Positions 1 through 5,708 are shown, counted from the first letter of the stretch. The stretch: DNA of 7,430 bases from Asaia bogorensis (GCA_945871455.1 CAMBXJ010000213.1:1-7430); one strand, 5' to 3'. Translations and numbers: made by a program. The notes: generated by a model from the sequence alone, not told the origin.

Positions 1-2
1 AC

Positions 3-105
3 GGCCGCTGTCATTGCGAGCGCAGCGACGCAACCCCGGGCAACCAACAGGATCGAGAGTGCCAGGCCCCGGGATTGCTTCGCTGCGCTCGCAATGACAG
101 CGGCC
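3..105. repeat. Long imperfect palindrome (REP/MITE-like) downstream of parB
   Basis: Arms 3-40 and 68-105 are reverse complements over 38 bp with two mismatches (29/79 and 34/74), around a loop of about 27 nt. The arm contains the string TCATTGCGAGCGCAGCGA, which resembles short interspersed palindromes found in many bacterial genomes. A transcript from either strand would fold into a very stable hairpin. It begins 73 bp beyond the parB stop codon, so it could protect or end the parAB transcript. There is no transposase or target-site duplication in view. The palindrome is seen directly; its membership of a dispersed family is from memory. Confidence 0.75.
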
Positions 106-177
106 ACCCATAGGTCGGTGGTTGGGGCGGTTTGGTACTACCCATCCCGCGTCCGGATCACGGTTGACCCGGCCAGC

Positions 178-1038
178 TCAGCGCTGGCGCAACTGCTCCA
201 CCAGGGACTCCAACTGATTGAGGTCGCTGAACCAGATCGTCAGCTTCCCACTGCCGCCCCGCTTGACCGCGATTTCCACCCGCTGGCCCAGCCGATGCGA
301 CAGATCCCGTTGCAGGTCGAGCGTGTCCGGGTCGGCGGGTTCCGTGTCGGGGGCCGTGCGGGGCTTGGCGCCGCGCGCCGCGATCGCCTCTACCTGGCGG
401 ACCGACAGGCCCTTGGCGATGACCTGTTCCGCGATGGGCAACGGATCGGGATGGGTCAACAACGCCCTGGCATGCCCAGCCGACAAGGCGCCGGTATGGA
501 CATATTCCTTCAGCTTCGGAGGCAGTCCCAACAGGCGCAACGTGTTCGTGACATGGCTGCGAGACTTGCTGACCGCATACCCGACCGCATCCTGCGACAG
601 AGAAAACTCGGTTACCAGGCGCTGGTACCCCTCTGCCTCATCCAGGGCATTCAGGTTTTCGCGCTGCAGGTTCTCGACCAAGGCAATGATCGCGGCCTCG
701 CTGTCCGTCATTTCCCGCACCACGGCGGGGATTTCATGCAACCCGGCCAGGCCGCTGGCCCGCCAGCGCCGCTCGCCCGCGACGATTTCGTAACGATCCT
801 GTTGGCCTGGCTTGGGGCGCACCATGATCGGTTGCAGCAGGCCCTGGGTGCGGATCGATTCCGCCAGTTCCTCCAACTGCGCCGGTTCCATCATGCCGCG
901 CGGCTGAAATGGGTTCGGCTCCAGCAGATCGATGGGGATGACCCTGACATTCGACATGGACGCCTGCTCGGTTGTCTGCATCTCACCCATCAACGTCGCC
1001 AGGCCACGGCCCAGTCGCATGCTTTTGGCTGGTTTCAT
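178..1038 (-). CDS. parB: Chromosome-partitioning protein ParB (parS-binding CTPase)
   Basis: ParB binds parS sites near the replication origin, loads as a CTP-dependent sliding clamp and stimulates the ParA ATPase during chromosome segregation. The 286-aa product has the usual length for a chromosomal ParB. In order it shows the N-terminal ParA-interaction motif MRLGRGLATLMGE (7-19), the NPFQPR motif (42-47), the CTP-binding GERR box (88-91, in VAGERRWRA), a helix-turn-helix near 148-170 (SQDAVGYAVSKSRSHV) and a C-terminal dimerisation region (about 235-283). The start ATG overlaps the parA stop as ATGA, which implies translational coupling; only a weak purine-rich stretch lies upstream. An internal ATG (residue 7) just before the RLGRGL motif is an alternative start. 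No key residue appears missing. Confidence 0.96.
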   Translation of the reverse strand: MKPAKSMRLGRGLATLMGEMQTTEQASMSNVRVIPIDLLEPNPFQPRGMMEPAQLEELAESIRTQGLLQPIMVRPKPGQQDRYEIVAGERRWRASGLAGLHEIPAVVREMTDSEAAIIALVENLQRENLNALDEAEGYQRLVTEFSLSQDAVGYAVSKSRSHVTNTLRLLGLPPKLKEYVHTGALSAGHARALLTHPDPLPIAEQVIAKGLSVRQVEAIAARGAKPRTAPDTEPADPDTLDLQRDLSHRLGQRVEIAVKRGGSGKLTIWFSDLNQLESLVEQLRQR

Positions 1039-2135
1039 CGGTTCATGTCCGCCCTGCTATGCCCTTCCGCCGCGCCTCGGCGAACACCGCCGACCACGCT
1101 GTCGGCTCCGCCCGCCGTCACGCCCACTGTCATGTCCCCTGGCACGCCCCCTGTCATGTCCCCTGGCACGCCCCCTCGCCCGCATCGCTTCAGGAATTCA
1201 CCCGCCAACCGCACATAGGCCTGCGCCCCTGTCGACCTCAAATCATACGTCAGCACAGGCTTCCCGTGGCTCGGCGCCTCCGAGACCCGGACATTCCGAG
1301 GGATATACGTCTCGTACACCCATTCCCCGAAGAAATCGCGCACGTCCTTGGTGATCTGTTCCGACATGCTGTTCCGGTTGTCGACCATCGTCAGCAGAAT
1401 CCCGTGCAGATGGAGCGACGAGTTGAACCGCCGCCGGACGGTTTCGATCGTCTGCATCAATCCACTGATGCCTTCCAACGCGTAGAACTCGCATTGCAGC
1501 GGGATCAGCACCTCATCCGCCGCGACCAGCGCGTTCAATGTCAGCAACCCCAGGCTCGGTGGGCAGTCGATCAGAATGTGGCGGAACCGCCCATCCACCC
1601 GCCACAGGCTCAGGGCCCGCCGCAGACGAAACTCCCGTCGCACCAGTGGAACCAGTTCCACCTCGGCGCCGACCAGTTCGATTCCCGCCGGCAGGATGAA
1701 CAGGCCAGGGATCGCGGTCGGCATGGGTGCGTCGAGGCGCGGTTGCTCCTCCGTCAGAAGCTGGTAGCTGCCGTGCCCCCGGTCGGACCGCGCGATGCCG
1801 AGGCCCGTGGATGCGTTGCCCTGCGGATCGAGATCGATCAGCAACACGGATTGTCCGGTGGCGGCGATGGCGGTTGCCAGGTTGATGGCGGTTGTCGTCT
1901 TGCCCACCCCGCCCTTCTGGTTGGACACCACGGTGATCTGCGTCGAAGGCCGGTGGGTCACGCGGGTCGCAACACCTGAGGCTTCAACACCGGGGGTCGC
2001 GACACTGCCGGTTGCAACGACGGGTGGCGCAACGACGGGTGGCGCAAAGACGGGTGGCGCAAAGGCTGGTGGCGCGAAGGCTGGTGGCGCGAAGGCTGGG
2101 GCGGCAGCACCTGGGCTGGCGGAACGGTCGATCAC
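1035..2135 (-). CDS. parA: Chromosome-partitioning ATPase ParA with repeat-built extensions at both ends
   Basis: ParA is a Walker-type ATPase that binds DNA non-specifically as an ATP dimer and moves ParB-parS complexes. Counting from the GTG at 2135 (366 aa), the core has the deviant Walker A motif QKGGVGKTT (73-81), the DLDPQGNAS motif (102-109) and Walker B ILIDCPP (187-193), then VSEAPSHGKPV near 284-294. I prefer the 2135 GTG because AGGAG lies 3 nt upstream; a GTG at 2207 (390 aa) has no ribosome site, and a GTG at 1961 gives a near-standard N-terminus but also lacks one. Typical ParA is about 260 aa. Here there is an extra N-terminal Pro/Ala/Val-rich stretch of PPxFA/PPVVA pentapeptides and a Gly-rich C-terminal tail of about 48 aa with a duplicated GGVPGDMT octapeptide. 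The core is certain; whether the N-terminal repeats are translated depends on the start. Confidence 0.93.
   Translation of the reverse strand: MIDRSASPGAAAPAFAPPAFAPPAFAPPVFAPPVVAPPVVATGSVATPGVEASGVATRVTHRPSTQITVVSNQKGGVGKTTTAINLATAIAATGQSVLLIDLDPQGNASTGLGIARSDRGHGSYQLLTEEQPRLDAPMPTAIPGLFILPAGIELVGAEVELVPLVRREFRLRRALSLWRVDGRFRHILIDCPPSLGLLTLNALVAADEVLIPLQCEFYALEGISGLMQTIETVRRRFNSSLHLHGILLTMVDNRNSMSEQITKDVRDFFGEWVYETYIPRNVRVSEAPSHGKPVLTYDLRSTGAQAYVRLAGEFLKRCGRGGVPGDMTGGVPGDMTVGVTAGGADSVVGGVRRGAAEGHSRADMNR
1127..1174 (-). repeat. 24-bp tandem duplication in the 3' end of parA
   Basis: Two identical 24-bp copies (1127-1150 and 1151-1174) lie head to tail and encode GGVPGDMT twice in the ParA C-terminal tail. 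A 24-bp unit keeps the frame, so copy-number change would lengthen or shorten the protein without truncating it. The unit contains TCCCCTGG, which also occurs in the 12-bp array near 5079-5138. Confidence 0.9.
2019..2102 (-). repeat. 15-bp tandem repeats encoding Pro/Ala pentapeptides in the ParA N-terminus
   Basis: About five to six imperfect 15-bp units, of the type GGTGGCGCGAAGGCT on the plus strand, lie head to tail. Read on the minus strand they give PPAFA, PPAFA, PPVFA, PPVVA and PPVVA. The two units nearest the start codon are almost identical and the others diverge, as expected for replication-slippage expansion. A degenerate VATG/VATPG/VEASG stretch continues the low-complexity region toward the ATPase core. 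Confidence 0.85.
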
Positions 2136-2138
2136 GGT

Positions 2139-2143
2139 CTCCT
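2139..2143 (-). promoter_or_regulatory. Ribosome binding site favouring the parA GTG start at 2135
   Basis: On the minus strand the sequence reads AGGAG-ACC-GTG. The spacing of 3 nt is short, but this is the only good Shine-Dalgarno match before any in-frame parA start. It argues that the Pro/Ala repeats are translated and that the upstream GTG at 2207 is not used. Confidence 0.5.
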
Positions 2144-2210
2144 GACTTTCCCTGAGTTCAGCGGAGTCGAGCGACTCGGCGAATGGTGGCGCCCCTCGGC
2201 AACGCACGAT

Positions 2211-2297
2211 CTTAGAGCAGGATCAGGCGGAGCGGAACGTAACCGCGTGTGAGTCGCACGATCAAACAAAGAGATGGAGCGGTTTCTCGTTCCCTGC
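2211..2297. repeat. Structured repeat-like element upstream of parA
   Basis: An interrupted inverted repeat pairs GGAACG and AACCGC (2234-2239, 2241-2246) with GCGGTT and CGTTCC (2279-2284, 2288-2293). A smaller hairpin, GTGTG/CGCAC at 2247-2259, lies inside it. The flanking strings TTAGAGCAGGATCAGGCGGA and ATCAAACAAAGAGATGGAGC resemble dispersed intergenic sequences I associate with alphaproteobacterial genomes. That family membership is from memory and uncertain. It would fall in the parA leader if parA is transcribed from further upstream. Confidence 0.4.
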
Positions 2298-2430
2298 CGG
2301 CGTAAGACCGCCCTGACGTGACGAGGGGCGCCACGAAAACGGCTTCGGCACTTTTGTCGGCTACCGCATACCACGACGGCATACCATGACCATGGGGTCC
2401 AACCGCCTATTTCCCTGTCCGGGCGCCGCC

Positions 2431-2436
2431 GCTATA
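2431..2436 (+). promoter_or_regulatory. Candidate -10 element for the FAH-xthA operon
   Basis: GCTATA within CCGCCGCTATAGG resembles an alphaproteobacterial -10 hexamer and would place the transcript start about 40 nt before the ATG at 2486. A very similar string (CCGCCG, two bases, then CTATAGG) precedes the methyltransferase gene at 6869-6882. No convincing -35 is seen at normal spacing, so this is tentative. Confidence 0.3.
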
Positions 2437-2485
2437 GGTCGATACGCTGTTCCAACCCGCTGTTTCAGTCCGCAGGACCCATAGC

Positions 2486-3172
2486 ATGGCCGATTTCGTC
2501 ATCCCGCCTCCCGCCATTGTGTCCGTCCCCGTCGCCGGCGGTGGCGCGTTTCCCGTCCGCCGCGTGTTTTGTGTTGGGCGCAATTACGCCGAACACGCGC
2601 GGGAAATGGGCAGCGACCCGGATCGGGAGCCGCCGTTCTTCTTCATGAAACCGGCCGACGCCCTGCTGCTGAACGACACTGACATGCCCTATCCGCCGCA
2701 AAGCAAGGACCTGCATCACGAGATGGAACTGGTCGTGGCCATCGCGGAAGGCGGCATAAACATCGCCGAAGCCGACGCGCTGCGCCATGTCTGGGGCTAT
2801 GCCGCGGGCTTGGACATGACTCGCCGGGACCTGCAGAACGCCGCGAAGAAGGAAGGCAAGCCCTGGGACATGGGCAAGGGGTTCGACCACTCCGCGCCGA
2901 TCGGCCTGATGGTGTCCGCCGCGAAGAACGGCCACCCCGCCGCCGACCTGATCGAACTGAAGGTCAACGGCAAGGTTCGCCAGACCTCCGATCTGTCCAA
3001 GATGATCTGGAATGTGCCGGAAACCATCGCCTATCTGTCCGGACTGGTGCGGCTGGCGCCGGGCGACATGATATACACCGGCACGCCCGAAGGTGTGGCC
3101 GCCGTGCAGCGAGGCGACCTGCTGGAAGGCAGCGTGCAGGGGGTCGGCACCGTTCGCACCCGGATCGTCTGA
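2486..3172 (+). CDS. Fumarylacetoacetate hydrolase (FAH) family protein, fumarylpyruvate hydrolase/acylpyruvase-like
   Basis: FAH-family enzymes are metal-dependent and cleave or isomerise C-C bonds in 2,4-dioxo acids; the short, single-domain members include fumarylpyruvate hydrolases and acylpyruvases. The 228-aa protein fits that group. Visible features are the N-terminal RVFCVGRNYAEHAREMG (26-42), FFFMKPADALL (51-61), the metal-ligand block HHEMELVVAI with E79 and E81, a third likely ligand D110 in AAGLDMTRRDLQ, GKGFDHSAPIG (130-140) and the C-terminal YTGTPEGV (197-204). The start ATG has AGGA 8 nt upstream. Its TGA overlaps the xthA ATG by one base, so the two genes are probably translated from one mRNA. 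No aromatic-degradation genes lie nearby, so the substrate cannot be set; oxaloacetate decarboxylase-type activity is another possibility. Confidence 0.93.
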   Translation: MADFVIPPPAIVSVPVAGGGAFPVRRVFCVGRNYAEHAREMGSDPDREPPFFFMKPADALLLNDTDMPYPPQSKDLHHEMELVVAIAEGGINIAEADALRHVWGYAAGLDMTRRDLQNAAKKEGKPWDMGKGFDHSAPIGLMVSAAKNGHPAADLIELKVNGKVRQTSDLSKMIWNVPETIAYLSGLVRLAPGDMIYTGTPEGVAAVQRGDLLEGSVQGVGTVRTRIV

Positions 3173-3978
3173 TGCCCGAATTGCGGATCGCGACCTGGAA
3201 CATCAACTCGCTGCGGCTGCGCCTGGGCCTGCTCAAGGAACTGGCCGACACGCTCCATCCCGATGTGATTTGCCTGCAGGAAACCAAGGTTCCGGACGAA
3301 TTGTTTCCCCGGGACGCGCCGGGGGCACTCGGCTACCCGCATGTGCTGTTCCGGGGCATGAAGGGCTATAACGGGGTCGCAATCCTGTCGCGTGCCCCGT
3401 TGACCGCGCTCGACATCGCGCCTGACTGGTGCGGCAAGGGCGATTGCCGCCACATCGCGGGGCTGGTCGAAACACCGAGCGGGCCGGTCGAACTGCATAA
3501 TTTCTATGTGCCGGCGGGGGGAGACATCCCCGACCGTGTGCAAAACGTGAAATACGGCCACAAGCTTGATTTCATCACCGAGACGCGGAACTGGTTCGCC
3601 GCCCGCACCGGGCTGTCCCGCGCGGTTGTGGTGGGCGATCTGAACATCGCGCCGCGGGAGCACGACGTCTGGAGCCACAAGCAGTTGCTGGATGTCGTCA
3701 GCCACACGCCCCCTGAAACCGAGGGGCTGAACACCTGGCTGGATACCGGCTTCGTCGACGCGGTCCGCCATTTCGTGCCGGACGATCAGAAGCTGTACAC
3801 ATGGTGGTCGTATCGCAACAAGGACTGGCGCGCATCCGACCGTGGCCGGCGCCTGGACCATGTCTGGGTCACGCCCGATCTCAAAGACGCCCTGAAGGGG
3901 TATACGATCCTGCGGGATGCGCGAGACTGGGTGAAAGGCTCGGACCACGTGCCGGTCTGCGTGGCACTGGACCTTTAG
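3172..3978 (+). CDS. xthA: Exodeoxyribonuclease III (AP endonuclease, XthA family)
   Basis: This Mg-dependent enzyme of the endonuclease/exonuclease/phosphatase fold cuts DNA 5' of abasic sites and removes 3' blocks in base-excision repair. The 268 aa match the family length, and the catalytic set is complete: N10 (ATWNINSLR), E37 (ICLQETK), Y112 (HNFYVPAGGD), D156 and N158 (VVGDLNIAP), D229 (RRLDHVWV), and D258-H259 in KGSDHVPV. Its ATG shares one base with the stop of the preceding gene (TGATG) and has no strong ribosome site of its own, so translation is probably coupled. The long Y112-containing loop is typical of the ExoIII subfamily. The gene is convergent with the downstream response regulator. 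Confidence 0.96.
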   Translation: MPELRIATWNINSLRLRLGLLKELADTLHPDVICLQETKVPDELFPRDAPGALGYPHVLFRGMKGYNGVAILSRAPLTALDIAPDWCGKGDCRHIAGLVETPSGPVELHNFYVPAGGDIPDRVQNVKYGHKLDFITETRNWFAARTGLSRAVVVGDLNIAPREHDVWSHKQLLDVVSHTPPETEGLNTWLDTGFVDAVRHFVPDDQKLYTWWSYRNKDWRASDRGRRLDHVWVTPDLKDALKGYTILRDARDWVKGSDHVPVCVALDL

Positions 3979-3979
3979 A

Positions 3980-3999
3980 GGCGGGCCGACCGGTCCGCC
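3980..3999 (+). terminator. Weak hairpin just after the xthA stop
   Basis: GGCGGGCC and GGTCCGCC can pair over 8 bp (one G-T pair) around the loop GACC, starting two bases after the TAG. No T-run follows, so it is not a classic intrinsic terminator; it may protect the 3' end. The rest of the convergent gap to 4230 shows no gene or further structure that I can recognise. Confidence 0.25.
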
Positions 4000-4230
4000 A
4001 TCGCGGCTTCATCCCGACCCGGCACGGCAATCCGCTTGGGCCCTGGGTTCTGGCGGGCGGCTCAAACTCACCGGTCGAACATTTGGCCCAAAGGCGCCCC
4101 ACCGTCACTGCCGGCCTCGATCCCCCGACCTTCATAACGCGGGTCACGGGTCAATCCCGGCGGTGCGTCGGCCAGGGATCCGGGCCGTTGGCCTCACGCA
4201 CTGGTACGGTTCTGTCAGCGTGACCATGCT

Positions 4231-4962
4231 TTAGGCTGGCACGGAGATTGGCGTGCCGGCCGTAAGTCCCGTGGGGTCCAGCCGATATCCTCCCCCCTCG
4301 GTCAGCAGCAGGCGGGCATTCGCCGGGTCCGGCTCGATTTTCTGGCGCAGCCGGTAGATATGGGTTTCCAGCGTGTGGGTGGTGACGGCCGGATTGTAGC
4401 CCCATACCTCGTTCAGCAATTCCTGGCGCGCCACCGCCCTTGTGCCTGCCCGATACAGAAATTTTAGAATCGCCACCTCTTTCTCCGTCAGGCGGATGCG
4501 GTGGTTTTTCGGCCCCTTCAACTGCTTGGCGGCCGGACGGAATTCATAGGGGCCGATGGTGAAAACGGCGTCCGAGCTGTTTTCGAAGGAACGAACCTGG
4601 GCGCGCAAACGGGCCAACAGCACGCTGAGCCGGAAAGGTTTGGCAACGTAGTCGTTGGCACCCGAGTCCAAGCCGCGCACGACATCGGCTTCCTGGCTCG
4701 AACCGGTCAGCATGATGATGGGCATATTCTGGCCGCACTTGCGCAGCCGAGCACATAGATCGCGACCGTCGCCATCCGGTAGGCCAATATCCAGGATCAC
4801 CGCATCGAACCTGGCATCTTTGGCGAACAACAGGTCTTCGGCCTCTCGCAACGAAGCTGCCTGAACCGCGATGAATTCGCCGTCCACGGACAACTGGTCG
4901 GTTAACAGCTCGCGAATGTTGGCATCGTCGTCCACGATCAGCACCGGTCGTTCTGCCGCCAT
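4231..4962 (-). CDS. OmpR/PhoB-family response regulator (orphan)
   Basis: This 243-aa two-component regulator has an N-terminal receiver domain (about 5-122) and a C-terminal winged-helix DNA-binding domain (about 140-230). Receiver residues are intact: acidic pocket D11-D13 in LIVDDD, phospho-acceptor D58 in VILDIGLPDGDG, T86 in IIMLTG and K108 in VAKPF. The winged helix is marked by RIRLTEKEVAILKFL, LLNEVWGYNP, THTLETHIYRLRQKIEPDP and LLTEGGGYRL, typical of the OmpR family. The start is supported by AAGGAG about 10 nt upstream. No histidine kinase lies next to it, so its input and targets cannot be read from this window. It is transcribed away from the 12-bp repeat array. Confidence 0.94.
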   Translation of the reverse strand: MAAERPVLIVDDDANIRELLTDQLSVDGEFIAVQAASLREAEDLLFAKDARFDAVILDIGLPDGDGRDLCARLRKCGQNMPIIMLTGSSQEADVVRGLDSGANDYVAKPFRLSVLLARLRAQVRSFENSSDAVFTIGPYEFRPAAKQLKGPKNHRIRLTEKEVAILKFLYRAGTRAVARQELLNEVWGYNPAVTTHTLETHIYRLRQKIEPDPANARLLLTEGGGYRLDPTGLTAGTPISVPA

Positions 4963-4972
4963 GGTTCACAGT

Positions 4973-4978
4973 CTCCTT
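4973..4978 (-). promoter_or_regulatory. Strong ribosome binding site of the response regulator
   Basis: AAGGAG on the minus strand lies 10 nt before the ATG at 4962 and fixes the start of the response regulator. Confidence 0.7.
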
Positions 4979-5078
4979 ATCGTGGGTGGGCCGCCTTGCG
5001 ACACCGGGCCAACCTTGTTGCGGCATGGACCTTTGGCACATCGACTTTGGCTACCCCCGTTGGCCATCTCCGTTAGGT

Positions 5079-5138
5079 ATCCCCTGGGCGATCCCCTGGG
5101 CGATCCTCTGGGCCATCCCCTGGGCCATCCCCTGGGGG
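5079..5138. repeat. 12-bp tandem repeat (minisatellite), five copies
   Basis: Five head-to-tail copies of ATCCCCTGGGCG occur at 5079, 5091, 5103, 5115 and 5127. Copies 1 and 2 are identical; copies 3 and 4 end in CC, copy 3 has one internal change, and copy 5 ends in GGG. The graded differences fit slippage expansion. It lies about 115 bp upstream of the response-regulator start and might affect its promoter spacing. Confidence 0.92.
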
Positions 5139-5157
5139 CATTCCGTTGGGGCATTCC
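5135..5157. repeat. Short direct repeat GGGGCATTCC (two copies, 13-bp period)
   Basis: GGGGCATTCC occurs at 5135-5144 and 5148-5157, overlapping the end of the 12-bp array. It may be a second, smaller slippage event in the same unstable tract. Confidence 0.6.
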
Positions 5158-5294
5158 CCCGAGGTTCCGGTGGCCGTGTACCATCGGATATCCGGCTCCC
5201 CTTGCCGTGTGACTGGCTCGTTTCCATGCCACGGCCGGATGAAATCACCGATTACAACAACCGGCCGAAACAACGACTTATAGGCGTCCCTGCT

Positions 5295-5373
5295 TCGTGA
5301 TTGCCAGACTTGATGCGGCAATCCGCCCCTGCCATAAAAACACGGGTTGCCCGGTCAAGTCTGGCAATCACGA
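5295..5373. repeat. Second long palindrome (REP/MITE-like)
   Basis: The outer arms 5295-5313 and 5355-5373 are perfect complements over 19 bp (core CGTGATTGCCAGACTTGA). Pairing resumes inside with GGCAA/TTGCC-type matches after three mismatches, giving an interrupted stem of about 31 bp around an A-rich loop (CCATAAAAACAC). The sequence is different from the palindrome at 3-105. Similar GATTGCC...GGCAATCA palindromes recur between alphaproteobacterial genes, from memory. There is no transposase gene. Confidence 0.75.
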
Positions 5374-5444
5374 TAAGGCCAGTGTGCTGATCACGGCTTG
5401 GGCACTTGGTCTGAGATCGTGGCGACACGGTGGTCAGGTAAGGC

Positions 5445-5468
5445 GTCGCACGCCAGTCAACGTGCGAC
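5445..5468. promoter_or_regulatory. Perfect 8-bp dyad, GTCGCACG-N8-CGTGCGAC
   Basis: Two perfect inverted 8-mers are separated by 8 nt. This could be an operator for a dimeric regulator or an RNA hairpin. No T-run follows on either strand, so a terminator is unlikely. Its role is unknown; it lies about 240 bp upstream of ribA. Confidence 0.35.
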
Positions 5469-5606
5469 CCTTCTCGCGCGTCAGCGATCCGACTCCCGCG
5501 GTCGTTAGCGTCGGGCCGGACCATGCACCTCATGATGCTGTGATCCGTTTGCGCGAAGCGTGAGCAGTCTATGTCGTACTCGGAACGCTGTACTGCAATG
5601 CACATA

Positions 5607-5634
5607 TCTTCGGCCGGCGGGAATAGGGCATAAT
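5607..5634 (+). promoter_or_regulatory. Candidate ribA promoter
   Basis: CATAAT at 5629-5634, inside the only AT-rich patch of the region (GCATAATATATCGG), resembles a sigma-70 -10 box. A weak -35-like TCTTCG lies at 5607-5612 with 16-bp spacing. The transcript would start near 5641 and carry a leader of about 65-70 nt. Confidence 0.35.
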
Positions 5635-5660
5635 ATATCGGTATTGTCCCCACTCCCCCC

Positions 5661-5679
5661 CGCCCCCATTATCGGGGCG
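5661..5679 (+). other. Small GC-rich leader hairpin before ribA
   Basis: CGCCCC (5661-5666) can pair with GGGGCG (5674-5679) around a 7-nt loop, within the putative ribA leader and about 30 nt before the preferred start codon. It does not match the FMN riboswitch. Any regulatory role is speculative. Confidence 0.25.
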
Positions 5680-5708
5680 CGTTAAACCGCTTGCCCCGCC
5701 AGGTCACG

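Larger units (their letters stand above)
2136..2485. other. Divergent intergenic region between parA and the FAH-family gene
   Basis: This stretch of about 350 bp separates two divergently transcribed genes. No protein-like reading frame is present, and there is no remnant of rsmG, the common upstream neighbour of parA. It contains the structured element at 2211-2297 and a candidate promoter for the plus-strand genes at 2431-2436. No clear parA promoter and no full parS site could be recognised. Confidence 0.6.
4963..5690. other. Gene-free intergenic region of about 730 bp between the response regulator and ribA
   Basis: The flanking genes are divergent. Reading frames here are open mainly because the 12-bp repeat and palindrome keep several frames free of stops; none has a ribosome site together with protein-like composition. 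The region contains a minisatellite (5079-5138), a short direct repeat (5135-5157), a long palindrome (5295-5373), a perfect dyad (5445-5468) and a candidate promoter and leader hairpin before ribA. I see no FMN riboswitch, tRNA or sRNA signature. Confidence 0.65.

Noticed and set aside
94..1218. Long plus-strand open frame opposite parB
   Set aside because: It is antisense to a clearly conserved ParB, has no protein-family character and begins in the palindromic repeat; long antisense frames are expected at this GC content.
972..1979. Long plus-strand open frame opposite parA
   Set aside because: ParA motifs on the minus strand explain the sequence; the antisense product is His/Arg/Gln-rich and family-less.
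2461..2476. parS-like half-site (TGTTTCAG) near parAB
   Set aside because: Only the left half of TGTTTCACGTGAAACA matches and the dyad is missing; AACGTGAAATA near 3545 is likewise only half.
3031..3948. Long minus-strand open frame opposite xthA
   Set aside because: XthA catalytic motifs are complete on the plus strand; this frame is a codon-bias shadow.
3881..4147. 88-aa minus-strand frame in the convergent gap after xthA
   Set aside because: It overlaps the xthA 3' end, has no ribosome site seen and is Arg/Pro/Gly-rich without a family signature.
4120..4230. tRNA-like G-rich stretch in the convergent gap
   Set aside because: No T-loop GGTTCGA-type motif and no consistent cloverleaf pairing.
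5079..5157. CRISPR array
   Set aside because: Repeats are directly abutting 12-mers with no spacers and no cas genes.
4986..5300. Possible 104-aa membrane-like protein with AIPW repeats
   Set aside because: The hydrophobic repeats come from the 12-bp array; there is no ribosome site, and the GTG start lies just upstream of the response regulator's own ribosome site on the other strand.
5252..5653. 133-aa minus-strand frame across the second palindrome
   Set aside because: The palindrome supplies much of the frame; the peptide looks like the spurious hypothetical proteins produced by such repeats.
5377..5708. FMN riboswitch upstream of ribA
   Set aside because: The conserved AGGG/CCGGCGGU-type junction blocks are not present in the leader.
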